NCBI RefSeq assembly: GCF_029223525.1
Contig: NZ_JARHTQ010000003.1
Coordinates: 186,001-250,000, forward strand
Reading direction: 5' to 3'
Source of the DNA: Streptantibioticus ferralitis
GTDB lineage: Bacteria; Actinomycetota; Actinomycetes; Streptomycetales; Streptomycetaceae
DNA length: 64,000 nucleotides
The position numbers were made by a program, and so were the translations under genes. This document shows, piece by piece, positions 32,003-42,291 of the stretch (its first letter is position 1; each line of letters begins with the position of its first letter). A model generated the notes under the pieces. That model ran no database searches. It was given only the letters and a program-made list of their open reading frames with translations, and was not told the DNA's origin.

Positions 32003-33616
32003 TTACACATAGCGCAGCGCGAACCACAGATCCGCGCGTACCTCCGCGTCGTCGAGATCGGCGTCGAGCAGTGCGCAGGCGCGGGCGATGCGCTGCCGAA
32101 CGGTGTTGCGGTGCACGCCGAGCGCCACCGCGGTGCGGTCCCAACTGCCGTGCAACGAAAGCCAGGTGCGCAGGGTGCCGGTCAGGGCCGCGGAGTCCGC
32201 GATCGGGGCGAGCCGCGCGACCGCGTAGGCGCGCGCCTCCTCTTCGGCCACCAGCGCGGCGAAACCGGCTCGTGGCGAACGGTGCCGGTCCAGCCCGGCC
32301 CGGTTGGCGACGGCCCGGCGCAGCGCCGCGGCGGCCTGCGCGTCGGCGGTGGGCAGCCCGCCCGCCGGTACCGGCTCGCTCACCCCCAGCGTCCAGCCGG
32401 GCCGCGCGGTGACCTCCCGTCCGGCGGGCAGCAGTGCCCGCAGCGTGCCGCCATCGGCGTCCACCAGCGGAGTGCCCAGCGCTGCCGCGAGCTCCCCGGC
32501 GGCCAGTGCGTCCCGCAGCTCCGCCTCGCGGCGGCGCTCCGCCCCGTGCGGCGGGCTCGCGATCGGCGCGGCGCCTCGGCGGCGGGCGTGCACCACGGTC
32601 CAGTGCGGGTCCGTACCGTCCGCCGCCGACGCCGTGGCGAGCAGCGGAGCGACCTCGTCAGGGGATCCGCCCAGCAGCAGCCGGACCAGCGCCGCCGTCC
32701 GTCGCTCGTCGCCCGCGCCCCGGTAGGGGCCGGTCAGCAGGGAGAGCAGCACCGCAGCCATCGCCGCGATCGCCTGCTCGCGGAAGTCCCGCCGCTCGGC
32801 GGCCAGCACCAGTACCGGGCTGCCCTCGCCCGGACCGCCGCCGGCCAGCGCGTAGGCGGCGAGCCGGGTGCCGCCCACCGTGTCGGTCGCGGACGCCGGT
32901 GCTCCTGTCCGGTCCGGCCGCACCACCGCGGCCAGCGCGGTGAGTGCGGTGTGCACCTCGGCGGTCACCGAGTGCCCGGCCACGTACAGCTCCGCGCCCC
33001 GCGGGTCCAGCAGCGCCGCCCGCGCGTCGAGGTGGTGGGCGAGCTGGCGCAGTACGGCGGGTACCGGGTCGGGGCGGGCGGCGGCGGAGGCCAGCCCCTG
33101 CTGCGCCTCGGTGATCCGGCGCAGCTCCCGGTGCCGGGCCTCGGCCATCGCCTGCCACACGGCGCGGGCGATGGCGGTGAACGGGGTACGTGGCGGGACC
33201 TCCACCAGCGGCAGCCCGTAGCGGTCGCAGGCCGCCACCAGGGCGGGCGGCGTCGTGTCGTGCACCGGCGCCAGGCCGAAGCCGAGGGCCGCCGCGCCCG
33301 CCTCCACCGTCCGCGCCACATAGTGCTCCAGATACCCGCCGGAATCGCCGGTTCCGGCGCCGTCCGCGGCCGAGCCCCCGGCAGCGCCCCCGCCGGGCTC
33401 TCCGGCTGCCTCGTTCCCCGCGAAGTGCACGCCCGCCGTCAGCAGCAGCTCGCCGCCGAGCAGATAGGGCACCGGATCCGCCATCTCACTGGTGTGCACC
33501 CAGTACACGGAGACCTCGTCCGCCGGCGGCCCGGCCACCTGCCGCAGCCCGAGATCAGTGCGGAGCAGCAGCGATGACAGGGGGACCGCCGTGGTGGGGG
33601 GCGTCAGCTCCGACAT
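32003..33616 (-). CDS. PucR-family transcription regulator
   Basis: 537 residues from ATG 33616 (ATG 33631 would add five). The N-terminal PucR domain ([40 protein letters not shown]) precedes a GGDEF-like middle region. The C-terminal PucR HTH reads [19 protein letters not shown] then [20 protein letters not shown]. Regulators of this class often control purine, allantoin or amine catabolism. Here it is divergent from the agmatinase-like gene, so it is the likely activator of that pair. The palindrome ATGGATGATCCAT (33615-33627) overlaps its start and recurs partly at 33645. Confidence 0.9.
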   Translation of the reverse strand: MSELTPPTTAVPLSSLLLRTDLGLRQVAGPPADEVSVYWVHTSEMADPVPYLLGGELLLTAGVHFAGNEAAGEPGGGAAGGSAADGAGTGDSGGYLEHYVARTVEAGAAALGFGLAPVHDTTPPALVAACDRYGLPLVEVPPRTPFTAIARAVWQAMAEARHRELRRITEAQQGLASAAARPDPVPAVLRQLAHHLDARAALLDPRGAELYVAGHSVTAEVHTALTALAAVVRPDRTGAPASATDTVGGTRLAAYALAGGGPGEGSPVLVLAAERRDFREQAIAAMAAVLLSLLTGPYRGAGDERRTAALVRLLLGGSPDEVAPLLATASAADGTDPHWTVVHARRRGAAPIASPPHGAERRREAELRDALAAGELAAALGTPLVDADGGTLRALLPAGREVTARPGWTLGVSEPVPAGGLPTADAQAAAALRRAVANRAGLDRHRSPRAGFAALVAEEEARAYAVARLAPIADSAALTGTLRTWLSLHGSWDRTAVALGVHRNTVRQRIARACALLDADLDDAEVRADLWFALRYV

Positions 33617-33762
33617 GGATGATCCATCCATTTCAGGGGTCTTCTATGGATGAAACGTACACTTTAAGGCTGTTCGGCGGCCACCTAGGGTCAACTCACG
33701 AATCCGGCCTTGACCAGGGCTCCGCCTCCCGGACCCCCTTGAGGAAGAAGAAGGAAGTTCAC

Positions 33763-34734
33763 ATGACCACCACCGAGCCGCGCGGCCCCGTCGACTCCTC
33801 GCGCATCCCCCGGTACGCGGGCCCCGCCACGTTCGCCCGGCTGCCGCGCCTGGACGAGGTCGGCACCGCAGACGTGGCCGTCGTGGGCGTCCCGTTCGAC
33901 ACCGGGGTCTCCTACCGGCCCGGCGCACGCTTCGGTGGCAACGCGATCCGCGAGGCCTCGCGGCTGCTGCGCCCGTACAACCCGGCGCAGGACGCCTCGC
34001 CGTTCGCCCTCGCGCAGGTCGCAGACGCCGGTGACATCGCGGCCAACCCGTTCAACATCAACGAGGCCGTGGAGACCATCGAGGCCGCCGCGGACGACCT
34101 GCTGGGCACCGGCGCGCGGCTGATGACGCTGGGCGGCGACCACACCATCGCGCTGCCGCTGCTGCGCTCGGTGGCGCGCAAGCACGGCCCCGTCGCGCTG
34201 CTGCACTTCGACGCGCACCTGGACACCTGGGACACCTACTTCGGCGCGGAGTACACCCACGGCACGCCGTTCCGCCGGGCGGTCGAGGAGGGCATCCTCG
34301 ACACCTCCGCCCTCTCGCACGTGGGCACCCGTGGGCCGCTGTACGGCAAGAAGGACCTGGACGACGACGAGAAGATGGGCTTCGGCATCGTCACCTCGGC
34401 CGATGTCATGCGGCGCGGGGTGGACGAGGTCGCCCAGCAGTTGCGGGAGCGGATCGGTGACCGCCCGCTGTACATCTCCATCGACATCGACGTCCTGGAC
34501 CCGGCGCACGCCCCCGGCACCGGCACCCCGGAGGCGGGCGGGCTGACCTCGCGTGAGCTGCTGGAGATCCTGCGCGGGCTGGCCGACTGCCACCTGGTTT
34601 CCGCCGACGTCGTGGAGGTCGCCCCGGCGTACGACCACGCGGAGATCACCTGCGTCGCGGCCTCGCACACCGCGTACGAGCTGACCACGATCATGTCCCG
34701 GCAGATCGCGGCGGCCCGGGAGTCCGGCAAGTGA
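33763..34734 (+). CDS. speB: Agmatinase/guanidino-acid ureohydrolase
   Basis: 323 residues; ATG 33763 with AAGGAAG upstream, although the frame stays open far upstream. It is a ureohydrolase with all Mn ligands: [21 protein letters not shown] and [42 protein letters not shown] is the usual entrance loop. It hydrolyses a guanidino compound to urea plus an amine. Agmatinase and guanidinobutyrase cannot be told apart by eye. It overlaps the following ThDP-enzyme gene by GTGA and is divergent from the PucR gene. Confidence 0.9.
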   Translation: MTTTEPRGPVDSSRIPRYAGPATFARLPRLDEVGTADVAVVGVPFDTGVSYRPGARFGGNAIREASRLLRPYNPAQDASPFALAQVADAGDIAANPFNINEAVETIEAAADDLLGTGARLMTLGGDHTIALPLLRSVARKHGPVALLHFDAHLDTWDTYFGAEYTHGTPFRRAVEEGILDTSALSHVGTRGPLYGKKDLDDDEKMGFGIVTSADVMRRGVDEVAQQLRERIGDRPLYISIDIDVLDPAHAPGTGTPEAGGLTSRELLEILRGLADCHLVSADVVEVAPAYDHAEITCVAASHTAYELTTIMSRQIAAARESGK

Positions 34735-36344
34735 CCGTACGCAACGGCGGCGATCTGGTCGTCGAGTCGCTCAGCGCGCTCGGCGCCACGACCGTCTTCG
34801 GACTGCCGGGGCAGCACGCGCTGGGTGCGTTCGACGCGCTGCGCAGATCCCAACTGGCCTACGTCGGGCTGCGGATGGAGAACAACGCGGGCTTCGCGGC
34901 CGACGCCCATGCTCGCGTCACCGGCACCGCGACCCCGCTGCTGGTCTCCACCGGCCCCGGGGCCCTGATGACGCTGGCCGCGCTCCAGGAGTCGGCGGCG
35001 GCGTCGGCGCCGGTCGTGGCCATCGGCAGCCAGGTGCCGGTGGCCGGTCTCGGCGGCGGCCGCCATGGCTATCTGCATGAACTGCCCGATCAGAAGGCCT
35101 CGTTCCGCGATGTGGTCAAGTCGGTGCACCCGGTCCGTACCGCCTCGCAGATACCGTCGGCCATCGCCGCCGCCTGGGAGTCCGCGCTCACCGCTCCGCA
35201 CGGCCCGGTGTGGGTGGAGATCCCGCAGGACGTGCTGCTCGCGCCGGTCGATGTGCCGCCGGTCAGCGCGCTGGAGGCGACGCCGCGTGCGCTGCACCCG
35301 CGTCCGGAGCTGATCGCCGAGGCGGCGGCCCGGCTGTCGGCCGCCGAGCGCCCGGTGATCCTCGCGGGCGGCGGAGTCATGCGCTCCGGCGCTACCGCGG
35401 AACTCCGCGCGCTGGCCGAGAAGTTGGGCGCTCCGGTGGCCACCACCTTCGGCGGCAAGGGCGCGTTCCCCTGGGAGCACCCGCTGTCCCTGCAGTCCTG
35501 GCTGGAGGACCGGCACACCACCGAGTTCCTGGCGGACGCCGATGTGCTGCTGGTTGTCGGCTCGGGGCTCGGCGAGCTCTCCTCGAACTACCACACGTTC
35601 CGCCCGCGCGGCCGGGTGATCCAGATCGAGGCCGACCTCGGCAAGCTGGAGTCCAACCATCCGGGTCTCGGCATCCACGCCGACGCGGCGCTCGCGCTGC
35701 GCGCACTGGTGCGGGCCGTCGAGGAGCGCCACGACGACGACGCTCCGAAGGCCGCGGCCGGTCTGCTGGCCCGGGTGCGCAGCCGCCTCGCCGCCCAGGA
35801 CCTGGGCACCGAACAGCGCCTCCTGGCCGCCGTCCACCAGGCCCTGCCGGACGGCTCGCCCAGCTTCTGGGACATGACCATCCTCGCCTACTGGGCATGG
35901 TCCGCCTGGCCGGGTCCGATGCACTCCGCGCAGGGCGCGGGCGGCCTCGGCTACGGCTTCCCGGCGGCCCTCGGAGCCGCCGCCGCGAACCGTACGAAGC
36001 CCGTGCTGGCCGTCTCCGGTGACGGCGGCGCGATGTACTCGATAGCCGAGCTGGCCACCGCCCGCCAGTACGAGCTACCGGTGACCTGGCTGATCGTCGA
36101 CGACGGCGGCTACGGCATCCTGCGCGAGTACATGACCGACGCCTTCGGCGCCCCGACCGCCACCGAACTGTCGAGGCCCGACTTCGTGGCCCTGGCCGAG
36201 TCCTTCGGCGTCCCGGCGGTCCGCACCACGCCGCAGGACCTGGCCGCCGACCTGGCGAAGGCGCTGGCCACCCCCGGCCCGTCCGTGGTCGTCCTTCCGG
36301 CGGTACTGCGCATGTTCGCGCCGACGCATCTCCCGGAGGGGTGA
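34731..36344 (+). CDS. Thiamine diphosphate-dependent enzyme, acetolactate synthase-like
   Basis: 537 residues from GTG 34731, overlapping the ureohydrolase stop (GTGA). Three ThDP-fold domains: Pyr domain with the activating Glu in [16 protein letters not shown], the central domain with [18 protein letters not shown], and PP domain with the GDG box [19 protein letters not shown] and [13 protein letters not shown]. No FAD-specific loop of true AHAS is evident. Its coupling with a ureohydrolase suggests decarboxylation or carboligation of a 2-keto acid formed from arginine or agmatine catabolism, which is inference only. Confidence 0.85.
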   Translation: MTVRNGGDLVVESLSALGATTVFGLPGQHALGAFDALRRSQLAYVGLRMENNAGFAADAHARVTGTATPLLVSTGPGALMTLAALQESAAASAPVVAIGSQVPVAGLGGGRHGYLHELPDQKASFRDVVKSVHPVRTASQIPSAIAAAWESALTAPHGPVWVEIPQDVLLAPVDVPPVSALEATPRALHPRPELIAEAAARLSAAERPVILAGGGVMRSGATAELRALAEKLGAPVATTFGGKGAFPWEHPLSLQSWLEDRHTTEFLADADVLLVVGSGLGELSSNYHTFRPRGRVIQIEADLGKLESNHPGLGIHADAALALRALVRAVEERHDDDAPKAAAGLLARVRSRLAAQDLGTEQRLLAAVHQALPDGSPSFWDMTILAYWAWSAWPGPMHSAQGAGGLGYGFPAALGAAAANRTKPVLAVSGDGGAMYSIAELATARQYELPVTWLIVDDGGYGILREYMTDAFGAPTATELSRPDFVALAESFGVPAVRTTPQDLAADLAKALATPGPSVVVLPAVLRMFAPTHLPEG

Positions 36345-36426
36345 CCAAGAGGCTCGCCCCAGGAGGCGTCTGCGGATTGGTGAACTCGGCTGAGGTCCGC
36401 TGAGGTTTGCGGACGGCGCGGCTTGA

Positions 36427-36636
36427 TCAGGAGTAGCGGTCCGTCTTCACGTCGCGTATGAAGGAAGTCCAAGCTTCGGCGGAGAAGAGCAGCACCGGAC
36501 CTTCGGGGTGCTTGCTGTCGCGGACGGGGACCACGCCGGGGAAGCCGTCGGCGACCTCAACGCATGTGCCCCCGTTTTCACCGCTGTAGCTGCTCTTGCG
36601 CCAGACGGCACTCTCTAGGTTGGTTACCTTTGTCAT
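36427..36636 (-). CDS. DUF397 protein
   Basis: 69 residues from ATG 36636, overlapping the XRE stop (ATGA). The DUF397 signature is complete: VWRKSSYSGENGGTCVEVAD, PVRDSKHPEGPVLLFSAEAW, FIRDVK. DUF397 proteins are small partners of WhiJ-type XRE regulators in Streptomyces and are thought to counter or tune them. The upstream gene is such a regulator, so this is a canonical pair. Confidence 0.95.
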   Translation of the reverse strand: MTKVTNLESAVWRKSSYSGENGGTCVEVADGFPGVVPVRDSKHPEGPVLLFSAEAWTSFIRDVKTDRYS

Positions 36637-37445
36637 CGGCTCAAGCCCTTCATGATGGTGGCAATCATGTCGATGGATGCGTCAGGCGATAGGGCTGCAG
36701 CCCGGAGAAGATCATAGGCTCGATGAGCCTCACCCAACGCCTCAGGCTCGGCACGCAGTTGGCCCTGATAGAAACCGTCTACGTAGAGCACGTCTGGCCC
36801 TTCGTTGAACGACAGGGTCCAGAACGGGTAGTGCGATGGGTGGACGACCACGTCGGCGGGAACCACCTGAACCACGATCCGCGGCACCTCGGCCGCCTCA
36901 AGTAGCCGCGCGAGCTGGGCCCGCATCACGGAGGGGCCCCCGAGGTTCCGACGAAGTGCGTTCTCATCGATGATCACCCATAGCCGGGGCGGATCATCGC
37001 GGCTCAGAATGCGCTGCCGGTTGAGTCGCGCCGCGACCAACTCCTCGATCTTGTCGGGGCGTGCACCCGCCAGGACGGCCTGCGCGTACCCCTCCGTCTG
37101 AAGCAGCCCCGGGATGAGCCGGGTCTCGAACGACTGGATGGCGCTGGCCTGCTCCTCCAACTCGACGAATGGCCGGAACCATGCCGGGTACGCGTACTTG
37201 ATCACCAGCGGCCACAGCCGCGCGAAGTGCCCTCCCGTGTCGAGTACGGCGTCGCACTGCTCCGCCAGATCCTGGCTCGGTACCCGCTGGGCTGCCTCGA
37301 TCTTGCATAACAGTGACGGGGTGCAGAACACGAGCTTCGCCAGCTGCGCCTGCGACATCTTCGCCTCGGTCCGTACTCGTCGCTGCTCCGCCCCGTAGAA
37401 CGCCAGCATGGATGACGCCGAGTCAACTTCCAAGTCCGCGCTCAT
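36633..37445 (-). CDS. WhiJ-like XRE regulator (HTH plus DUF5753)
   Basis: 270 residues from ATG 37445; the longer frame from 37577 has no ribosome site. The HTH is QRRVRTEAKMSQAQLAKLVF then TPSLLCKIEAAQRVPSQDLA. The rest is DUF5753: WFRPFVELEEQASAIQSFE, LIPGLLQTEGYAQAVL, RQRILSRDDPPRLWVIIDE, NALRRNLGG, VVPADVVVHPSHYPFW, FYQGQLR. The family contains regulators that delay differentiation until relieved by a signal. It is coupled with DUF397 downstream and divergent from two tiny genes. Confidence 0.95.
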   Translation of the reverse strand: MSADLEVDSASSMLAFYGAEQRRVRTEAKMSQAQLAKLVFCTPSLLCKIEAAQRVPSQDLAEQCDAVLDTGGHFARLWPLVIKYAYPAWFRPFVELEEQASAIQSFETRLIPGLLQTEGYAQAVLAGARPDKIEELVAARLNRQRILSRDDPPRLWVIIDENALRRNLGGPSVMRAQLARLLEAAEVPRIVVQVVPADVVVHPSHYPFWTLSFNEGPDVLYVDGFYQGQLRAEPEALGEAHRAYDLLRAAALSPDASIDMIATIMKGLSR

Positions 37446-37579
37446 GATCGGCTTCTTTCCGTTGACAAGCCATGTGTCACTGATCAGCCCCTGCCGAGCG
37501 TAGCGCCGAACGGGCAGCCTTTGGATACACAACGTCATATGCCGCTCACGGAGCGATGGAGACAACGGAAGGCGCACAG

Positions 37580-37738
37580 ATGTACAGCACCCCTCACGAT
37601 GCGTTGAGGTTCGTGGGCTTCGTTCTGCCGTCGCTGGATGGCGAGTTCCCTCTCACGGGCTCTCCGCAGGTGCGGCTCGGCAGTCTGTCGGCGAAGGAGG
37701 CCCACCGGCTGGCGGCATGGATCCGAGACCACGGATGA
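37580..37738 (+). CDS. Small hypothetical protein near WhiJ-like regulator
   Basis: 52 residues from ATG 37580, chosen for GGAAGG 7 nt upstream. Sequence features: MYSTPHDALRFVGFVLPSL, then SPQVRLGSLSAKEAHRLAAW. No domain recognised. It overlaps the next small gene by ATGA and is divergent from the WhiJ-like regulator, an arrangement often seen around such regulators in Streptomyces. Confidence 0.55.
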   Translation: MYSTPHDALRFVGFVLPSLDGEFPLTGSPQVRLGSLSAKEAHRLAAWIRDHG

Positions 37739-37965
37739 GCGCTGCCGGACGCGAGGGTCCACCTCGGATGACGCTGCGGGTGTACCGCGTGGGTCCGGAC
37801 GGTACGGGCGTCGTCGACCTCTCCTCCTGCGTAGTGCGGATCGGGGATCGGCCGCGGGAGTTCAACCCGTTCGCGTTCCCTCCCTGCGAGTGTCCCCGTT
37901 GCCGCGCTGAACGTGAGGAGGAACAGGCGCAGACGGCGGCGGCACTGCGGGGACTGAACCGGTAG
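37735..37965 (+). CDS. Small Cys-motif hypothetical protein
   Basis: 76 residues from ATG 37735, overlapping the previous stop (ATGA), so the two are translationally coupled. A beta-rich N-terminal half (MTLRVYRVGPDGTGVVDL) is followed by FAFPPCECPRCRAERE, a CxC-x2-C knot that could bind Zn. No family recognised. It sits in the cassette opposite the WhiJ-like regulator and may be a regulated target. Confidence 0.6.
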   Translation: MSAAGREGPPRMTLRVYRVGPDGTGVVDLSSCVVRIGDRPREFNPFAFPPCECPRCRAEREEEQAQTAAALRGLNR

Positions 37966-38357
37966 GCACGGGGCACGCAATACGTCCCGTACGCCCGCGG
38001 ACCATGTCAAAGCCCTCATGGCCTGCGGCGCTACGCCGCCCCCTCGCGTGCGCCCTCTTCCGCTATCTGGGACGCGGCTACCGGCTGTCGGCGCTGGATG
38101 CTCCTGACCAGCCCGTACGGCTGGTGTCCGGCAGATTGCTGATGGACGCGGGAGCGGCGGCCGACCCGCGTCGCGGGCGTCGGGAGATCATCTAGGGGCA
38201 TCGATCCCGGGCCGTAGGGACGGGGACGCCCGAGGGACTTACGACCTCGGCCGTAGTCGTCCCGAGACCATGGTCCCCCGTTTGTTGCCGCAGGATGAAA
38301 TCAGCACGCCACGGCGTTTGCAGGGACCGATGGCGGACTGGACTACGGAGGTTCCGG
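37966..38357. other. Gap upstream of the ABC exporter
   Basis: A 63-codon frame (38004-38195) has no ribosome site or family match, so I do not call it. GGGACTTACGACCT at 38234-38247 resembles a DevR/DosR box (GGGACTTNNGNCCT) 111 bp upstream of the exporter start. No other structure was seen. Confidence 0.4.
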
Positions 38358-41300
38358 GTGGCGGCGGCGACGGCGAAGCAGCGAGGTCAGCAGGGCTGGC
38401 TACGGCGAATCTCCGCCGAGTGCCGGCGGTATCGGCGCAATGTGCTGCTGGCGCTGGGGGCGTCGCTCGCCGGAATGGCCGTCATGGCGCTGGTACCGCT
38501 ACTGCCCCGGCTGATCATCGACGATGTGATCGTCAAGCACACCCGGTCCATGGGGCCCTGGGCGGGTCTGATGGTTCTGGCGGCGGTCGCCGTCTACGTC
38601 CTCACCTTCATGCGCCGGTTCTACGGCGGACGGCTCGCCCTGGACGTCCAGCACGACCTGCGGACCGCGATGTTCCGTTCGATCACCCGGCTGGACGGCG
38701 CCCGGCAGGATGAACTGGACACCGGGCAGGTCGTGGGCCGAGCGACCAGTGACCTCCAGCTGATCCAGGGCATGCTGTTCATGCTGCCGATGATGATCGG
38801 CAACGTGCTGCTGTTCGTGATGTCGCTGGTGGTGATGGCGGTGCTGTCGCCGCTGCTGACCGTCATCGCGCTCGCCGTCGCCCCGGCACTGTGGCTCATG
38901 GCCGATCGCAGCCGTACCCGGCTGTTCCCCGCCACCTGGTACGCGCAGGGACAGGCCGCGGCCGTCGCGGGCGTGGTCGACGGGGCGATCACCGGGGTCC
39001 GCGTCGTCAAGGGCTTCGGCCAGGAGGCGCAGGAGGAGGCGAAGCTGCGCGGGGTCAGCCGCCTGCTGTTCGCCGCGCGGCTGCGCACCGTACGGCTCAA
39101 TTCCCGGTACAACCCGGCGCTGCAGGCGGTGCCCGCGCTCGGTCAGGTCGCGATGCTCGCGCTGGGCGGCTGGATGGCGGTAAACCACCAGATCAGCCTG
39201 GGCACGTTCGTCGCCTTCTCCACGTACCTCGCCCAACTCACCGGCCCGGTACGGATGCTGACCGCCATGCTGACCATCGGCCAGCAGGCCCGGGCGGGAG
39301 TCGAGCGGGTTTACCAGCTGATCGACACAGAACCGCGCATCAAGCAGACGCACAACGCGCGTGAACTGCCCGCCGACGCCGACGCCAGTGTCGAGTTCGA
39401 CTCCGTGACCTTCGGCTACGACCCCGAGCGGCCGGTGCTGGAGGACCTCTCGCTGCGTATCGAACCCGGTGAGACCGTCGCCGTGGTCGGTGCGTCCGGA
39501 TCCGGCAAGTCCACCGTCTCGCTGCTGCTGCCGCGCTTCTACGACGTGACGGGCGGCGCGGTACGGGTGGGCGGGATCGACGTCCGCGAGCTGACCTTCG
39601 ACTCGCTGCGGGCGGCCATCGGCCTGGTACCGGAAGACAGCTTCCTGTTCTCCGACACGATCCGCGCCAACATCCTCTACGGCCACCCGGACGCCACCGA
39701 GGAACAACTGCTCGCCGCCACCCGCGCCGCCCAGGCGCATGACTTCATCACCGCCCTGCCCGACGGCTACGACACCGTGGTGGGCGAACAGGGCCTCACC
39801 CTTTCCGGCGGCCAGCGCCAGCGCGTCGCGCTGGCCCGCGCGGTCGTCACCGACCCGCGGCTGCTGCTGCTCGACGATGCGACGTCGGCCGTGGACGCCC
39901 GGGTCGAGGCCGAGATCCATGACGCACTGCACGAGGTCATGCGCGGCCGCACCACGCTACTGATCGCCCACCGCCGCTCCACACTGGGGCTGGCCGACCG
40001 CATCGCGGTGCTCGACGGCGGCCGGCTGGTGGATGTGGGAACCCACGAGGAGCTCCAGGAGCGCTGCGCGCTCTACCGCAGGCTGCTGACCGACCCCGAT
40101 GAGCTCGCGTGCGACGTCCGCACGCCCGACCCCGCCGGAGCGTCCGGCGCACCCGAGGCGTCGGACGGCCAACGGCTCCCCGACGAACCCGGTGAGCGGC
40201 TCGTGGCGGCGGGCTTCGCCGACGGGGAATCGGCCGCGATCGGCCTCGCCGTTTCCCCGGCGGCGCTGACCGACGGCACTCGCCGCGTCGTACGGCATGT
40301 CGTGGACGGCATCACTCCGGAACTGTGGCGCCGGCCGAAGGAGGAGCGGAACCCGGCGGACGGCCACCAGTCCGCCAGCACCGCGGCTGCCGCCGGGCCC
40401 GGCCTGGCGGGCGCACTCGCCGGTATGCCCGCCACGCCCGAACTGCTGGAGCGGGTCGCGGCGCTGCCACCCGCCACCGACACCCCGGACGTCGACGAGG
40501 AGCGGGCCCGCCAGACCGATCCGGCCTTCGGACTGCGCGCCCTACTGCGCGGATTCGGGGCCCCGTTGCTGATCAGCCTGGTGCTGGTGGCCGCCGACGC
40601 GCTGGGCGGACTGCTGCTGCCCATCCTGATCCGGCACGGCATCGACCAGGGCGTGGAGCGGCTGGCGCTCGGCGCCGTGTGGGCCGCCTCCGTACTCGCC
40701 CTCGTCGTCGTCCTGGTGCAGTGGGCGGCGCAGATCGGCGAGACACAGCTGACCGGCCGCACCGGTGAACGGGTGCTGTACTCGCTGCGGGTGAAGATCT
40801 TCGCGCATCTGCAGCGCCTCGGACTCGACTACTACGAGCGCGAGTTGACCGGCCGTCTGATGACGCGTATGACCACCGACGTCGACGCGCTGTCGACCTT
40901 CCTGCAGACCGGACTGGTCACCGCGGTCGTCAGCCTGCTGACCTTCTTCGGCATCCTCGTCGCACTGCTCGCCCTCGACGTGGAACTGGCGATCGTGGTC
41001 TTCGCGACGCTGCCGCCGCTGATCGCCGCCACCATCGTCTTCCGCCGCAAGTCGGTGCGGGCGTACGGCCTCGCCCGCGACAAGGTCGCCACCGTCAACG
41101 CCGACCTGCAGGAGCATGTGGCGGGGCTGCGGATCGTGCAGGCGTTCCGCGGCGAGCGGGCGGGCAGGCGACGGTTCGCCGATCGCAGCGCGGAGTACCG
41201 GCAGGCGCGGGTGCGCGGCCAGTGGTACATATCGGTCTACTTCCCGTTCGTGCAGTTCCTGTCCAGCGTGGCAGCGGCGCTGGTGCTGATCGTCGGTGCC

Positions 41301-42260
41301 AGCCGGGTCGACAACCACACGCTGACCGCGGGTGCGCTGGTCGCGTATCTGCTCTACATCGACCTGTTCTTCTCGCCCGTACAGCAGCTGTCGCAGGTCT
41401 TCGACGGCTACCAGCAGGCGTCCGTGTCGCTGGGCCGGATCCGCGAGCTGCTGCGCGAGCCGACCGCGACCCCGCTCGCGGAGAACCCGCGGGCGGTGCC
41501 GGAAGCCGGGCTGCGCGGCGAAGTGGTCTTCGACGATGTGCACTTCGCGTACGGCGACGGGGAAGAGGCGCTGTCCGGTGTGGAGTTGCGGATTCCGGCC
41601 GGGCAGACCGTCGCCTTCGTCGGCGAGACGGGCGCGGGCAAGTCGACACTGGTCAAGCTGGTCGCCCGGTTCTACGACCCGACCAGCGGCGCGGTCCGGG
41701 TGGACGGCGCGGATCTACGCGATCTCGACCTGACCGCATACCGGCGGCGGTTGGGCGTGGTGCCCCAGGAGCCGTATCTGTTCGCGGGGACCGTACGGGA
41801 CGCCATCGCTTACGGGCGGCCCGACGCGAGTGACGCCGAGGTCGAGGCGGCGGCGCGGGCGGTGGGGGCGCACGACATGATCGCCGGGTTCGCCGACGGC
41901 TACCTGCACCGGGTGGGCGAGCGCGGACGCAACCTCTCGGCGGGACAGCGGCAGCTGTTGGCGCTCGCCAGGGCCGAACTGGTCGACCCCGATGTGCTGT
42001 TGCTGGACGAGGCGACCGCCGCCCTCGACCTGGCGACCGAGGCCCTGGTCAACGCCGCCGCCGACCAGCTGGCGATCCGGCGGACCACGCTGGTCGTCGC
42101 CCACCGGCTCACCACCGCCGCACGCGCCGACCGGGTGGTGGTGCTGGACCACGGACGGGTGGTCGAGGACGGTACGCACGCCGAGCTGCTCGCCCGGGGC
42201 GGCAGGTACGCGGAGCTGTGGCGCACCTTCGCGGGCACCGACGAGCAGGTAGCGGTGTAG
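38358..42260 (+). CDS. Fused two-half ABC exporter (TMD-NBD-TMD-NBD)
   Basis: 1300 residues from GTG 38358, chosen because GGAGG lies 6 nt upstream. Each half has six membrane helices and an ATPase. NBD1: Walker A GASGSGKST (from residue 378), signature LSGGQRQR (482), Walker B LLLLDD with Asp507 where the catalytic Glu should be. NBD2: Walker A GETGAGKST (1089), signature LSAGQRQL (1193), Walker B with Glu1218. The Asp507 site pairs with the altered LSAGQ, so one composite ATP site is degenerate and one canonical, as in heterodimeric multidrug exporters such as TM287/288. Most bacterial relatives are split into two genes. The substrate is unknown. Confidence 0.95.
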   Translation: MAAATAKQRGQQGWLRRISAECRRYRRNVLLALGASLAGMAVMALVPLLPRLIIDDVIVKHTRSMGPWAGLMVLAAVAVYVLTFMRRFYGGRLALDVQHDLRTAMFRSITRLDGARQDELDTGQVVGRATSDLQLIQGMLFMLPMMIGNVLLFVMSLVVMAVLSPLLTVIALAVAPALWLMADRSRTRLFPATWYAQGQAAAVAGVVDGAITGVRVVKGFGQEAQEEAKLRGVSRLLFAARLRTVRLNSRYNPALQAVPALGQVAMLALGGWMAVNHQISLGTFVAFSTYLAQLTGPVRMLTAMLTIGQQARAGVERVYQLIDTEPRIKQTHNARELPADADASVEFDSVTFGYDPERPVLEDLSLRIEPGETVAVVGASGSGKSTVSLLLPRFYDVTGGAVRVGGIDVRELTFDSLRAAIGLVPEDSFLFSDTIRANILYGHPDATEEQLLAATRAAQAHDFITALPDGYDTVVGEQGLTLSGGQRQRVALARAVVTDPRLLLLDDATSAVDARVEAEIHDALHEVMRGRTTLLIAHRRSTLGLADRIAVLDGGRLVDVGTHEELQERCALYRRLLTDPDELACDVRTPDPAGASGAPEASDGQRLPDEPGERLVAAGFADGESAAIGLAVSPAALTDGTRRVVRHVVDGITPELWRRPKEERNPADGHQSASTAAAAGPGLAGALAGMPATPELLERVAALPPATDTPDVDEERARQTDPAFGLRALLRGFGAPLLISLVLVAADALGGLLLPILIRHGIDQGVERLALGAVWAASVLALVVVLVQWAAQIGETQLTGRTGERVLYSLRVKIFAHLQRLGLDYYERELTGRLMTRMTTDVDALSTFLQTGLVTAVVSLLTFFGILVALLALDVELAIVVFATLPPLIAATIVFRRKSVRAYGLARDKVATVNADLQEHVAGLRIVQAFRGERAGRRRFADRSAEYRQARVRGQWYISVYFPFVQFLSSVAAALVLIVGASRVDNHTLTAGALVAYLLYIDLFFSPVQQLSQVFDGYQQASVSLGRIRELLREPTATPLAENPRAVPEAGLRGEVVFDDVHFAYGDGEEALSGVELRIPAGQTVAFVGETGAGKSTLVKLVARFYDPTSGAVRVDGADLRDLDLTAYRRRLGVVPQEPYLFAGTVRDAIAYGRPDASDAEVEAAARAVGAHDMIAGFADGYLHRVGERGRNLSAGQRQLLALARAELVDPDVLLLDEATAALDLATEALVNAAADQLAIRRTTLVVAHRLTTAARADRVVVLDHGRVVEDGTHAELLARGGRYAELWRTFAGTDEQVAV

Positions 42261-42291
42261 CGCCCAGCCGCCCCGCGTGAGCGGGGCGCCG

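Noticed and set aside
31880-33577. 565-codon plus-strand frame
   Set aside because: It is antisense to the PucR gene; composition is low-complexity and no domain is seen.
34236-35924. 562-codon minus-strand frame
   Set aside because: It is antisense to the ureohydrolase and ThDP-enzyme genes, which have clear motifs.
38004-38195. 63-codon frame before the ABC exporter
   Set aside because: No ribosome site or recognisable sequence; could be real but cannot be supported.
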